In this document: positions 9,591 through 17,906 of the stretch, one piece after another | Position numbering within the stretch: the stretch's first letter is position 1 | Layout of the letters: every line of letters starts with the position of its first letter | From: Alicyclobacillus_A sp963788285 | GTDB taxonomy: Bacteria; Bacillota; Bacilli; Alicyclobacillales; Alicyclobacillaceae | DNA: 64,000 nucleotides | Direction: 5' to 3' | Assembly: GCA_963788285.1 (NCBI GenBank) | Contig: CAWBGB010000007.1 | Coordinates: forward strand, 616,315 to 680,314 | The notes under the pieces: model-generated | Database searches by the model: none | The model's input: only the letters and a program-made list of their open reading frames with translations | What the model was told of the DNA's origin: nothing | Program-made: the position numbers and the translations under genes

Positions 9591-9926
9591 ATGAACTCGC
9601 TGGGAACAATTGTTCGATTCATTGATTCCGCATTGCTTTTGATGATTGTCGGTTTTCTCGTCCCTGGTTTTGCAGTAATGAACATTGGTTCAGCGCTCAT
9701 GGCAGCCGTAGTGATTGCACTTCTGGGGTGGGGGATTGAAGTATTATTTGGACGCCGGGCTTTGCCATACGGGCGTGGTATTGCAGGCTTCATATCTAGT
9801 GCAGCGGTACTCTATGTCATACAACTGTTGGTGCCGGGGATGAGGGTAAGTATTCTCGGAATGCTGCTTGCTTCATTGGTGATTGGATTTGCAGACTTAT
9901 TTGTCCCGACAGGATCAAAAGCGTAA
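9591..9926 (+). CDS. Superfamily IV phage-holin-like membrane protein (YvlD type)
   Basis: A 111-residue protein with four hydrophobic segments: DSALLLMIVGFLVPGF, ALMAAVVIALLGWGIEVLF, GIAGFISSAAVLYVIQLLVP and ILGMLLASLVIGFADLFVP. The pattern of Gly/Pro-ended spans and the VPGF and VPGM turns are typical of the PF04020 four-TMS family, which includes YvlD of Bacillus. Members are usually chromosomal and not true phage holins; their role is unknown, with links to cell-envelope stress in Bacillus. The start at 9591 is chosen for the GAAAGGGGTAG ribosome binding site. No phage genes are nearby. Confidence 0.75.
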   Translation: MNSLGTIVRFIDSALLLMIVGFLVPGFAVMNIGSALMAAVVIALLGWGIEVLFGRRALPYGRGIAGFISSAAVLYVIQLLVPGMRVSILGMLLASLVIGFADLFVPTGSKA

Positions 9927-10177
9927 CCGTGTCGGCTGTATATAATGCGGGATGAAGAGGTGAGACTATATTTAATGATGATGTAATGTGTAGAGTATCG
10001 TGAGTCCACTTGGTTTCTTAGTTTTCCTCCTGGTTTTGATACTCGTTTTAATTCGAATGGAATTGGATAAAATTTAAATAACAATTTTTTATGCAAGGTT
10101 TAGATGTACCATTAAAAGGATGTAATGTTGTTACAAGCGGTATTATGAAGTTTACATACAGTTTGGAGGGAGTTTGA

Positions 10178-10528
10178 ATGTTCGCATTTCCTCTAATCGT
10201 TTTAGGAATAGTCTTAATAATGGGTATTGTACTTGCGTTTGGACATTTTCTTGGAAGCCGTCCGCCACTGTTCTCAGTCGGTATGATTCATGGAATTGTA
10301 GCCTTAATTGGGCTTATTGCTCTGATTATTACATTGATTTTTGGTGTTAGGGGTTCATCAGTTCTAACATCACTTATACTTTTCGTTTTCGCATTATTTA
10401 TTGGATTTATTATCTTCTGGATAAGACTTCGAAGAAAGGTCCTTCCGAAAGTCCTAATTTTAGTTCACGCACTTTTCGCTGTGATCGGGTATGTGTTCTT
10501 GGTATGGGCTCAGGTAACCGTTCATTAG
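10178..10528 (+). CDS. Hypothetical four-span membrane protein
   Basis: A 116-residue, very hydrophobic protein with four predicted spans (roughly residues 3-23, 34-55, 60-83 and 93-112) and a short basic loop RLRRKVLPK between spans three and four. GGAGGGAGTTTG precedes the ATG, a strong ribosome binding site. I do not recognise the family; topology resembles small quinol- or cytochrome-like four-helix proteins but no haem ligand pattern is clear. Codon use is AT-rich, like its neighbour at 9591, and both could belong to one acquired block. Confidence 0.7.
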   Translation: MFAFPLIVLGIVLIMGIVLAFGHFLGSRPPLFSVGMIHGIVALIGLIALIITLIFGVRGSSVLTSLILFVFALFIGFIIFWIRLRRKVLPKVLILVHALFAVIGYVFLVWAQVTVH

Positions 10529-10975
10529 GTTCAGGCATGTTTAAAGCGTCAATACGTTGTCTGGTACTCGCTTCGGGTTCTTCGGTAAGCGCTATATCAC
10601 TATAGGCCACCTCCTCGATCTGTGAGATTGTCTATTCAGTCGCGTGACTACCTCCCCGAGTTTGGCGGCCTTTGATAGTTTGATTAGCCGTATGTAAGGG
10701 AAAGTCGCCGATTATAACCTAGTATCAATTTGCGATCAATGCGGGACCAAGCGTGTTCGCAACCTCCAGCGTTGCTTCGAGTGGTCGCTTCGAGTGGTCC
10801 GTGAACTGGTACAAGCGTGCAGTGGTATCGAGAACAGAAGTGGGATGTAAGACCGCGTCGTTCTCGTGAATACCACAGGCTGGTTGATAGGAAACGATAT
10901 CTTTACCGCGTGGTACCCCATCCATGTTGGGAACATCAATGAACTGTATCACGCACTGAGAGCCCTACGATGATA
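10529..10975. other. Intergenic region, no gene recognised
   Basis: Only short minus-strand frames around 10725-10952 are present, with no ribosome binding site or recognisable motif. The IS150-like element was inserted at its right-hand end. Confidence 0.4.
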
Positions 10976-11042
10976 TGAACTGCACCCCCAAAAGTAGACA
11001 CACAGGATTTACCCCCCTGTGCAATGAACTACTTCATTGGGG

Positions 11043-11393
11043 GTGTTTATTTGGGGAAAAGGGCAACGCACATACGATGCTGAGTTTAAGTTACGTGCCG
11101 TGAAGATGTATTTGGAGGGTAACAAAGGATATAAAACAATAACTCGAGAACTTGACTTATTTGACACCAAGACTATTCGTAGTTGGGTTAAGGCATACCG
11201 TGAACTTGGTGAAGAAGGTCTCCAGGATCGGCGAGGGAAACATGGCCATCATCACCGGTCCTCCACAAACACACAACCTGTTGAACAAGAACTTCTAAGG
11301 CTACGAGCGGAGAATGCATACTTAAAAAAACTCTTGGAGTTAAAAAGGAGGGATGCCGTAAACAGGTTGAATTCAGAACCATCTTCGAATTGA
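11043..11393 (+). CDS. IS150-like transposase subunit OrfA
   Basis: A roughly 116-residue OrfA with an N-terminal helix-turn-helix (RTYDAEFKLRAVKMYLEG, then TITRELDLFDTKTIRSWVKA) and a C-terminal leucine-rich coiled coil (EQELLRLRAENAYLKKLLEL). It binds the element ends and regulates OrfB. A TTAAAAAGGAGGG stretch near 11339 combines a slippery A run with a Shine-Dalgarno-like sequence, a layout used for programmed -1 frameshifting to make the OrfAB fusion in this group. The start codon is uncertain; GTG 11043 is taken because no ATG lies in frame nearby. Confidence 0.88.
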   Translation: MFIWGKGQRTYDAEFKLRAVKMYLEGNKGYKTITRELDLFDTKTIRSWVKAYRELGEEGLQDRRGKHGHHHRSSTNTQPVEQELLRLRAENAYLKKLLELKRRDAVNRLNSEPSSN

Positions 11394-12221
11394 AGTCGCA
11401 ATATCCGATTGAACTATTGTGCAACGTGGCTGGAGTGTCCAGAAGTGGTTACTACAAGTGGCTGTCGTGTCAAGTCATTGATAAGGACGCTGACTTGAAG
11501 GAGATAATCCGCTTTGAATACCAACGACTTAAAGGAATATACGGATACCGACGTATGCAAACTCTCTTAAAGCGGAAGTACGGTGTGTACGCTAACCACA
11601 AGAGAGTTTACCGGTTAATGAAGCAGATGAATCTATTGGCCGTGATTCGACGAAAGAGACCGTACACTGTGTATGCAGATAAAGTGTACGATGAGATCCC
11701 TAACATCCTGAACCGGAAATTTGGAGCGGACTTGCCAAATCGCAAGTGGGTTACGGACATAACGTATCTAACAGTGAATGGACAACGAATGTATCTGTCT
11801 GCCATCTTAGACCTGTTCAACAACGAAGTTGGAGCTTATAACGTAGGCAGGCATCCAACCCTTGAGTTTGTTGTACACACTGTTACCCAAGCTGTGACCA
11901 AATGCAAGCCGAACCAGGTCATTTTGCATACCGACCAAGGAGGCCAGTATACATCCAGATACTATGCAGCCGTTCTTCGGTCCTATGGGATTACTCAAAG
12001 CATGTCTAGGCGGGGCAACTGTTTGGACAACGCAGTCATCGAAAACTTCTTTAGCCATTTCAAGAGCGAAATGTTATATACCCGTAAGATAACTACGCTC
12101 GAACAACTTAAATCAGGAAGTCGACAAGTATATATATTTTTACAATCATGAGCGGTATCAAAGGAAACTTCGTGACATGGCCCCGGTTGAATACCGAAAC
12201 CACATCACGAAGTCTGCATAG
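11390..12221 (+). pseudogene. IS150-like transposase OrfB with a C-terminal frameshift
   Basis: An rve-type integrase. VAGVSRSGYYKW and the HTH_21 segment precede the catalytic core, in which the first Asp (WVTDITYL), the second Asp (HTDQGGQY) and the final Glu (NAVIENFFSHFKSE) are all present. Near 12113 an extra T after CTTAAA shifts the frame: the open frame ends with SGSRQVYIFLQS at 12151. The other frame continues with the expected EVDKYIYFYNHERYQRKLRD and ends at 12221. Only the last 36 or so residues are affected. Function is doubtful; a sequencing error is possible. Confidence 0.85.
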
Positions 12222-12256
12222 AAGGGGTATTTCACTGTGTCCACATCAAAGGGTGC

Positions 12257-12276
12257 AGTTCAATATGAGTAGGGGT
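12257..12276. repeat. 20-bp repeat, copy A, across the right end of the IS150-like element
   Basis: The first six bases are the terminal bases of the element (AGTTCA), the next three the ATA target duplication, and the rest flank. The same 20 bases recur at 19238-19257. Confidence 0.75.
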
Positions 12277-12349
12277 GTCTCTAATATTGCGTTATTTACA
12301 AAGAACGGTGTTTTATTTTTCGGTGATTGGTCTCGAGGAACTTTTGAAC

Positions 12350-12400
12350 AACCAGCCCTTTTCTTCTTCACTTAGAGAAAACGAGCTGGTTTTTTCTTTT
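12350..12400 (+). terminator. Rho-independent terminator-like hairpin
   Basis: AACCAGC at 12350 pairs with GCTGGTT at 12385-12391, helped by an inner CTTTTCT/AGAGAAAA pairing, and is followed by TTTTTCTTTT. It lies between the IS element and the iron ABC operon and probably ended a transcription unit that the IS interrupted. Between it and the operon start (12595) is the operon's AT-rich promoter region, in which I could not pick a reliable -35/-10 pair or Fur box. Confidence 0.75.
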
Positions 12401-12594
12401 CCGTTTAAACCGGAGATTGGCCATCGCTCTCTATTTAGATGGTAATTACCAACGTTAACAAAGTTAATGAAAAAACACAACGATTGTTACAGATGATTAG
12501 CAGTTTTTTAACAATGTCACAGTATAGTCGTTCTTGTGGATTGAAAGAGCAACGAAGAACAAGCAAGTGTTTGTCAAAAGGGGGAGAATCAGCT

Positions 12595-13676
12595 TGAATA
12601 AACAGCTTCGCAAAGTGACGCTGCCTTTAGCGCTACTCATTGGAACTGCAGCCGTGGCGGGATGTGGTACTACCTCTGCTTCAACTCAGGGCAATGTTTC
12701 TCCGAGTACTACGAGTGCTCAAAACAATTCGAATGAAAAACTTGTGCTATATTCCGCTCAAGGTTATGACGCTGCCATGGCCAAAGCGTTTGAGAAGCAG
12801 ACAGGAATCAAGGTGCAACTAGTTGACGACTCTACGGGCAATATTGTCGCGAAAATGGAAGCTGAAAAATCGAATCCACACTGGGATGTGGCATGGTTTG
12901 ACGGGGATTCGACCATGCAAGGGCTCGATAACGAAGGTTTATTGTTACGAGGATGGACTCCGAATGATGTAAATAATTATACGGCCGAAGGTCAATCTTT
13001 GATTCCTTCTGACAAGGCATACTATCCCGCTTCCATTACAGCGGCGGCTGCGATTGCTTACAACACAAAGTTGGTGCCTGCATCCGAAGCTCCGAAAGAT
13101 TGGAGTGACCTTTTAAAACCTGAATTTAAGAATGCCATTGCCATGAATGATCCGAGCATATCTGGTCCAACGTTCCCCTTTGTCGCTGGAATGATGCAAA
13201 TGATGGGAACCCAAAAGGGCGAGCAATTCTTCGAGTCTCTAAAACAAAATGGATTGAAAGTATTTCCTACGAATGATAATACCTTACAGGCGCTTGAGGC
13301 TGGCCAAGTGAAGGCAATCATGATTCAAGATTCTGCTCTTGTTGCTGCAAAACAAAAGGGTGCCCCGATTCAAATCGTATACCCAAGTTCTGGGGTCTTC
13401 ACCTTACCGGGCGTCATTGCGATTGACAAGAACGCGCCCGACATGGATGCCGCAAAAAAGTTTGTCGAATTCGTACTATCCCAAGAAGGGCAACAGGTGA
13501 TGCTTGACCCGAACAATGGTGGTGGAGATTCCTACTTTAATCCCGTCATTAAAGGTGTAGAGCCGAATCCCGCTCGTCAACAAAGCGGAATTACATGGGT
13601 CAAGGTAAATCCAGTTGAAGCCGCACAGGATGAGAGCGCAATTAAGCAGTGGTTCCATGATAACATCACTGAATAA
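12595..13676 (+). CDS. Extracellular solute-binding lipoprotein, FbpA-like (probable Fe(III))
   Basis: A 360-residue lipoprotein. The TTG start at 12595 is chosen because AAAGGGGGAGAATC precedes it and the product then begins MNKQLRKVTLPLALLIG with a lipobox ending AVAGC. After a Ser/Thr/Asn-rich linker the mature part starts KLVLYSAQGYDAAMAKAFEK, the opening strand of family-1 binding proteins of the FbpA/ferric type. AVVYNTKL-like (AIAYNTKLVPASEAPKDW) and ALEAGQVKAIM blocks are also family features. It captures substrate outside the membrane for the permease encoded next. Iron(III) is inferred from family and neighbours; 2-aminoethylphosphonate or thiamine-type ligands remain possible. Confidence 0.85.
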
Positions 13677-15438
13677 GTTACGACATCTAGTACGAGGTTG
13701 GGGGAGTGCGGCACCCAGCCTCCTCGTACTCGTGGTTTTGATTGTATACCCCATGGGTTCACTGCTTATTCAAATTGTGTTTCCTCATCTGTTTGACTTG
13801 AATATGAGTTTTACTCCATCTATCAAACCGTTTCTACAGGTTTTCACATCTAAGGACAACCTCATGTCTGTAGTGAATTCCTTCGGAATTGGTCTCGTTG
13901 CAGCATTATTTGCGATGGTACTTGGGACTCTTACGGCGTTTGGCCGTGCAAAAGCCCCCAAATTTTTGCGGGTAGTGCTCGACGGGGCGGTGTGGATGGT
14001 ATTTTTCACGCCTTCCTACATCATCGCCGAAGGATGGATTGTTTTGATGCAAGATGGAGGTATCTTAGCGCAATTGTTCCATTTGCAAAACGGCTGGTCG
14101 GCGTGGTTTTTCACACGTTTTGGTTTAGTGTTGACCATGGGATTTCGTTATTTTCCATTCGTTCATATGGCGATGGAGCAGGCCATTGTGAATGTCGGAC
14201 AGGAGTTTTTGAACGCCGGGCGCATGCTTGGCGCGACGCGTGCACAAGTATTTCGTAAGGTTGTACTTCCCTTGCTTACCCCTGCTTTACTAGCTGGCGG
14301 ATCTATTGCGTTTGCTGAAGGATTTGGTGATTTTGGTTTCGCAGCAGCCATTTCGCCTCAAACGCACATTCCGCTGATTTCCTATCAAATCTATTCGGCT
14401 TTGGACCAAGCACCCGTGAATTATTCGGCAGCTGCAGGACTTTCCCTAATTCTCATGCTTGTCGTCGGCGGGACACTCCTTTTGCAAATGTGGTGGATGG
14501 GAAAAAAGGCGTATATGACGATTTCCACCAGTTCCAAGGTGAAACACGCGGAACCTACAAAACGCATTTCCATAACAACAATCATCAGTATCGGTATCAC
14601 GGTGTTTGCTCTTGTTCTGCCTTTAGGTGCTACGTTCTTGGAATCCCTGTCGAACTCAGATTCGGTGGGAATTTCTGCTGGGAACTGGTCTCTTCAAAAT
14701 TACGTCCAAGTCATGCGATTGGGAAGTGATGGTACCCAAGCATTGACTCGATCCTTTACCTACGCTTTGGTGGCTGCCGTACTGACGATGGGAATCGGGT
14801 TGTTCGTTGCTCATCAGATGGCGTTTCGTAAATCTGCCGCCACTCGCGTTTTGAACATGGTGACGATGGCTACCATTGCTATTCCTGGTGTCGTTCTGGC
14901 TGCCTCGTTCATTTTTGCGTGGAATGCGGTGTGGTTGATTCCGATTCATTTAGTCCTTTATGGAACAAGTTGGTGTTTAGGAATGGCCTACGTGGCTGGG
15001 CATCTTCCCTACGCCATTCGTCTACAACTGGGCTCCATGAGTCAGCTGGCACCGAATCTTATGACAGCGGCAAGGGTGCTTGGGGCGAAGAATCGAACGG
15101 TACTCCTTCGGGTCGTGTTCCCACTTGTTCGAGCAACGACCATATCTACTTTCTTTTTAACCTTTACGGACACAATCTTTGAATTGCCTGCTTCATCCTT
15201 GCTCTATCCAGCGGGACAGCCGCCTTTTCCGGTTTTAATTGATTCGAAGTTTAGCGCGTTCGAGTGGGGGCAAGGGGCGGCTTTGGCCATAATTGGTTTG
15301 GGTTTTGTGTTTGTCTCTTACGCACTAGGACAATATCTCACTTATTGGTTAGAAAACCGGATCGTGATGAAGAATACGCAGCCTCAAGTGGACACTGAGG
15401 CGCACGAAGCGGAACTCCTTCTGTCTCAGTACTCGTGA
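13657..15438 (+). CDS. ABC transporter permease, two fused membrane domains (FbpB-like)
   Basis: A 593-residue permease made of two BPD_transp_1 halves in tandem, each with about six spans. EAA loops are visible in both halves (NAGRMLGATRAQVFRKVVLP near residue 187 and TAARVLGAKNRTVLLRVVFP near residue 470). This fused arrangement is standard for FbpB/SfuB-type ferric transporters. The start ATG at 13657 overlaps the end of the binding-protein gene by 20 bases, indicating translational coupling. It forms the membrane channel and contacts the ATPase encoded directly downstream. Confidence 0.88.
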   Translation: MITSLNKLRHLVRGWGSAAPSLLVLVVLIVYPMGSLLIQIVFPHLFDLNMSFTPSIKPFLQVFTSKDNLMSVVNSFGIGLVAALFAMVLGTLTAFGRAKAPKFLRVVLDGAVWMVFFTPSYIIAEGWIVLMQDGGILAQLFHLQNGWSAWFFTRFGLVLTMGFRYFPFVHMAMEQAIVNVGQEFLNAGRMLGATRAQVFRKVVLPLLTPALLAGGSIAFAEGFGDFGFAAAISPQTHIPLISYQIYSALDQAPVNYSAAAGLSLILMLVVGGTLLLQMWWMGKKAYMTISTSSKVKHAEPTKRISITTIISIGITVFALVLPLGATFLESLSNSDSVGISAGNWSLQNYVQVMRLGSDGTQALTRSFTYALVAAVLTMGIGLFVAHQMAFRKSAATRVLNMVTMATIAIPGVVLAASFIFAWNAVWLIPIHLVLYGTSWCLGMAYVAGHLPYAIRLQLGSMSQLAPNLMTAARVLGAKNRTVLLRVVFPLVRATTISTFFLTFTDTIFELPASSLLYPAGQPPFPVLIDSKFSAFEWGQGAALAIIGLGFVFVSYALGQYLTYWLENRIVMKNTQPQVDTEAHEAELLLSQYS

Positions 15439-15464
15439 AACTTAATCAATGGAGAGGTAGAGAC

Positions 15465-16541
15465 ATGCACATAAAGTTACGTGATATTGTGAAACGGTTC
15501 GATGCTAAGCAGGTGTTGAACGGTGTTTCACTCGAAATTGCTGAAGGACAGTTTGTTGCGTTACTTGGTCCTTCAGGGTGCGGAAAAACCACATTACTAC
15601 ATGCCATTGCCGGATTGACCGAATTGGACGGAGGAACTATCGAAGTCGGGCAGTCTTTATGGTCGAGCCAAGGATACAATTTAGCTCCAGAACAAAGAAA
15701 TGTAGGCATGGTGTTTCAGGATTTCGCCTTATGGCCGCATATGACTGTATATGACAACGTGGCGTTCGGACTAAAGGTGAAAAAGGTCCCTTCTCATCAA
15801 ATCAAGGCAAGGGTAATGGAAGTCCTGAACATGGTTCAAATGGGGGATTACGTACGACATTTACCTCATCAGCTCTCTGGGGGACAGAAACAACGTGTCG
15901 CTATTGCTCGGGCTTTGGCACCAAGACCCACGCTGATGTTGATGGATGAACCATTATCGAGTTTGGATGCGAAGCTTCGGGAAAAAATGCGTTGGGACTT
16001 ACTCAGCGTGATTCGCAAGGCCGGAATTACTACCATTTTTGTTACTCACGATCAAGAGGAAGCCTTAAGCATGGCGGATCACGTGGTCGTAATGAACCAA
16101 GGTCAAATTGAGCAACAGGGGAGCCCTACAGAGTTGTACCGCTCTCCTGCCACCACTTTTGTTGCCACGTTTGTAGGGGCATCGAATCTATTACGTGGAG
16201 AAGTCGTCGAAAAATCTGGGGCATGGATCACCGTGGATTGCAATGGTTGTCGGATTCAATCCGCCTCTCATGCTAACGTGGGCGAGGCGGTTACATTGAT
16301 GATTCGGCCAAGTGACATTGAATTTGCCAGGGCGGAAAATTCAATTCGTGGAACCATCGTTCAGAGAGCTTACCATGGTTTCACTTGGCAATATCGGGTT
16401 ATCACGGACAGCTTCACCGGTGGACACCCAATCGAGGTTTGGGATACGGAAGAGCGTCCCGTGGGGACAGATGTATTCCTGTGTTTTCCCCCAGAGCGTT
16501 GCCAGGTAGTTGCTGAAACGAAACATGCAGTCACGGTGTGA
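15465..16541 (+). CDS. ABC transporter ATP-binding protein, FbpC-like
   Basis: A 358-residue ATPase. Walker A GPSGCGKTT, Q-loop (VFQDFALWPH), signature LSGGQKQRVAIARAL, Walker B LMLMDEPLSSLD and the switch His (FVTHDQEEA) are all intact. A C-terminal TOBE-type domain begins near residue 240. It energises import through the permease encoded just upstream; ATG 15465 has GGAGAGGTAGAGAC before it. A longer form starting at the permease stop is less likely. The sequence order binding protein, permease, ATPase matches fbpABC operons. Confidence 0.9.
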   Translation: MHIKLRDIVKRFDAKQVLNGVSLEIAEGQFVALLGPSGCGKTTLLHAIAGLTELDGGTIEVGQSLWSSQGYNLAPEQRNVGMVFQDFALWPHMTVYDNVAFGLKVKKVPSHQIKARVMEVLNMVQMGDYVRHLPHQLSGGQKQRVAIARALAPRPTLMLMDEPLSSLDAKLREKMRWDLLSVIRKAGITTIFVTHDQEEALSMADHVVVMNQGQIEQQGSPTELYRSPATTFVATFVGASNLLRGEVVEKSGAWITVDCNGCRIQSASHANVGEAVTLMIRPSDIEFARAENSIRGTIVQRAYHGFTWQYRVITDSFTGGHPIEVWDTEERPVGTDVFLCFPPERCQVVAETKHAVTV

Positions 16542-16567
16542 TGACCCAATGAAGGAGGAACCACTCT

Positions 16568-17329
16568 ATGAATATTTACGCGATAGGAGCCAGTTTTTTT
16601 GGCACAGGCGTTGAATTTATTGAAGCCTTGACGATTATCTTAGCTGTCGGAGCTGTACGCGGCTGGAAGAGTGCATTATGGGGAGCCGTTTCAGCTATCG
16701 CCGTCCTTGGAGTGTTAGTTGCAGTCATTGGGGCGCCTCTAACCATGGTCATTCAAATTTTTTGGGTACAGACCCTGATTGGTTTAATGATGCTTTTGTT
16801 TGGGATTCGTTGGCTCAGAAAGGCAATCCTTCGATACGCCGGACTAAAGGCGCTACATGATGAAGCGGAAGTTTATAAGGAAGAAATGGAGCGTCAACGG
16901 AGGGCCGGAGCGGTAGCTTCTGGGCTAGACCGCTTTGCTTTTTCCACCACTTTTAGCGGGACGTTTTTGGAGGGGCTGGAGGCGATTTTCATCGTCATTA
17001 CGTTCGGACTCAGCGCCCACAACATGAACTCCAGCATCCTTGGAGCTGTGATGGCAACCATAGTCGTTACTCTCGCAGGAATGATTCTACGGAGTCCGTT
17101 GGCCAAGGTGCCGGAAAACACGTTGAAATTTATTGTTGGGGTCATGCTGACGAGCTTCGGATCCTTTTGGATTGGTGAGGGGTTTGGTGTTACATGGCCA
17201 CAAAACGATGTATCGATTTTATACATCGCAGGCACGCTGTGTCTGTTTACCTGGTTGGAAGTGAGACGATGCAAAAGTAAGCTCAATGGAAGTTCTCAGT
17301 CAAATCCAGTTTCTATGGGGGGGAACTAA
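16568..17329 (+). CDS. COG4280-like membrane protein with FTR1-reminiscent acidic motifs
   Basis: A 253-residue protein with about seven spans in two related halves. Each half has an acidic motif inside a membrane span: GVEFIEALTIILAVGA at residue 14 and GTFLEGLEAIFIVITFG near residue 131. The second resembles the REGLE motif of FTR1 iron permeases; the internal-repeat design also recalls TMEM165/UPF0016 cation transporters. Between the halves lies a charged helix (DEAEVYKEEMERQRR). AAGGAGGAACC precedes the ATG, 27 bases after the ATPase gene, so it is in the same operon. I infer a role in metal, probably iron, transport; there is no direct proof. Confidence 0.7.
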   Translation: MNIYAIGASFFGTGVEFIEALTIILAVGAVRGWKSALWGAVSAIAVLGVLVAVIGAPLTMVIQIFWVQTLIGLMMLLFGIRWLRKAILRYAGLKALHDEAEVYKEEMERQRRAGAVASGLDRFAFSTTFSGTFLEGLEAIFIVITFGLSAHNMNSSILGAVMATIVVTLAGMILRSPLAKVPENTLKFIVGVMLTSFGSFWIGEGFGVTWPQNDVSILYIAGTLCLFTWLEVRRCKSKLNGSSQSNPVSMGGN

Positions 17330-17330
17330 G

Positions 17331-17531
17331 GTGAAGGTGCTACAAGTGTTATGGGGATTGTTGGTGGATGATATAAGATTAGCGTCCATCTTGATTCTGG
17401 CGTTGATGCTCTCCGTTTCGGCAGTGGTTGTTCATCGAGTGCATTTGGCGGCATACATCATTTGGATAGGTTTACTCGTATCCTTATGGGTGTCGGTAGA
17501 GCACCAATTAAAGCAGAAGTTGAAAAAGTGA
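17331..17531 (+). CDS. Small two-span membrane protein in the iron-transport operon
   Basis: A 66-residue product starting at GTG 17331, one base after the upstream stop and preceded by GGGGGGGAACTAAG. Two hydrophobic segments (IRLASILILALMLSVSAVVV and LAAYIIWIGLLVSLWVSV) are followed by a basic tail, KQKLKK. The tight spacing suggests a small partner subunit of the membrane protein encoded before it. No family was recognised. Confidence 0.6.
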   Translation: MKVLQVLWGLLVDDIRLASILILALMLSVSAVVVHRVHLAAYIIWIGLLVSLWVSVEHQLKQKLKK

Positions 17532-17906
17532 AGTGTCTGTTAACTAACCATGAAAAAAACCTGGACTCTCGTTTCATAATGGACGAGCTCAATCCCATCT
17601 ATTCGGGGATGGATGAACGACTACGGCAGCGTAGACCCAGGCAGGTCAGAGGAATTCGGACGTTGGGACTGAAACGAGTTAGTGCATGGAGCAGCTATAC
17701 TGTACAAGGTGAAGAGCAACGGAAAGCCGCTCGTACCGTTTAATGAGGGGGGGCTGGGAGACCAGTCCTCCAACTCTACAGATTTTGGCTTGACATGGCC
17801 CCATTATTGCACATTTTTGTGCCTCTGACATTGTGAAGTTACAATATGGAGATTTCGCGATGAAAAGGAGGGGGGCACCCTCATGTTTTCGCTGCACAAA
17901 TTAAAT
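17532..17906. other. Convergent intergenic region with a GC-rich hairpin
   Basis: No coding sequence is supported here. At 17748-17771 a hairpin forms from GGGGGGCTGG and CCAGTCCTCC around a GAGA tetraloop, with two G-U pairs. It has no U tract but could end the iron-transport operon. A ribosome-binding-site-like AAAGGAGGGGGG precedes an ATG at 17883, but that frame runs antisense into chrA. Confidence 0.45.

Larger units (their letters stand above)
10976..12262 (+). mobile_element. IS3-family (IS150-like) insertion sequence, complete ends
   Basis: The 1287-bp element is bounded by imperfect inverted repeats: TGAACTGCACCCCCAAAAGT on the left and, on the complementary strand, TGAACTGCACCCTTTGATGT on the right. 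They start TG and end CA as in IS3-family elements. The trinucleotide ATA flanks both ends (10973-10975 and 12263-12265), a 3-bp target duplication usual for the IS150 group. It carries orfA and orfB in overlapping frames. Intact ends and target duplication indicate a fairly recent insertion, although orfB has a frameshift. Confidence 0.88.

Noticed and set aside
9112..9594. 160-codon frame overlapping the 86-codon membrane frame
   Set aside because: Rich in Cys, His and Ser as expected for a shadow frame; the hydrophobic alternative frame is more protein-like.
10725..10952. Minus-strand frame of 75 codons
   Set aside because: No ribosome binding site, no recognisable motif, and overlapping frames of similar quality.
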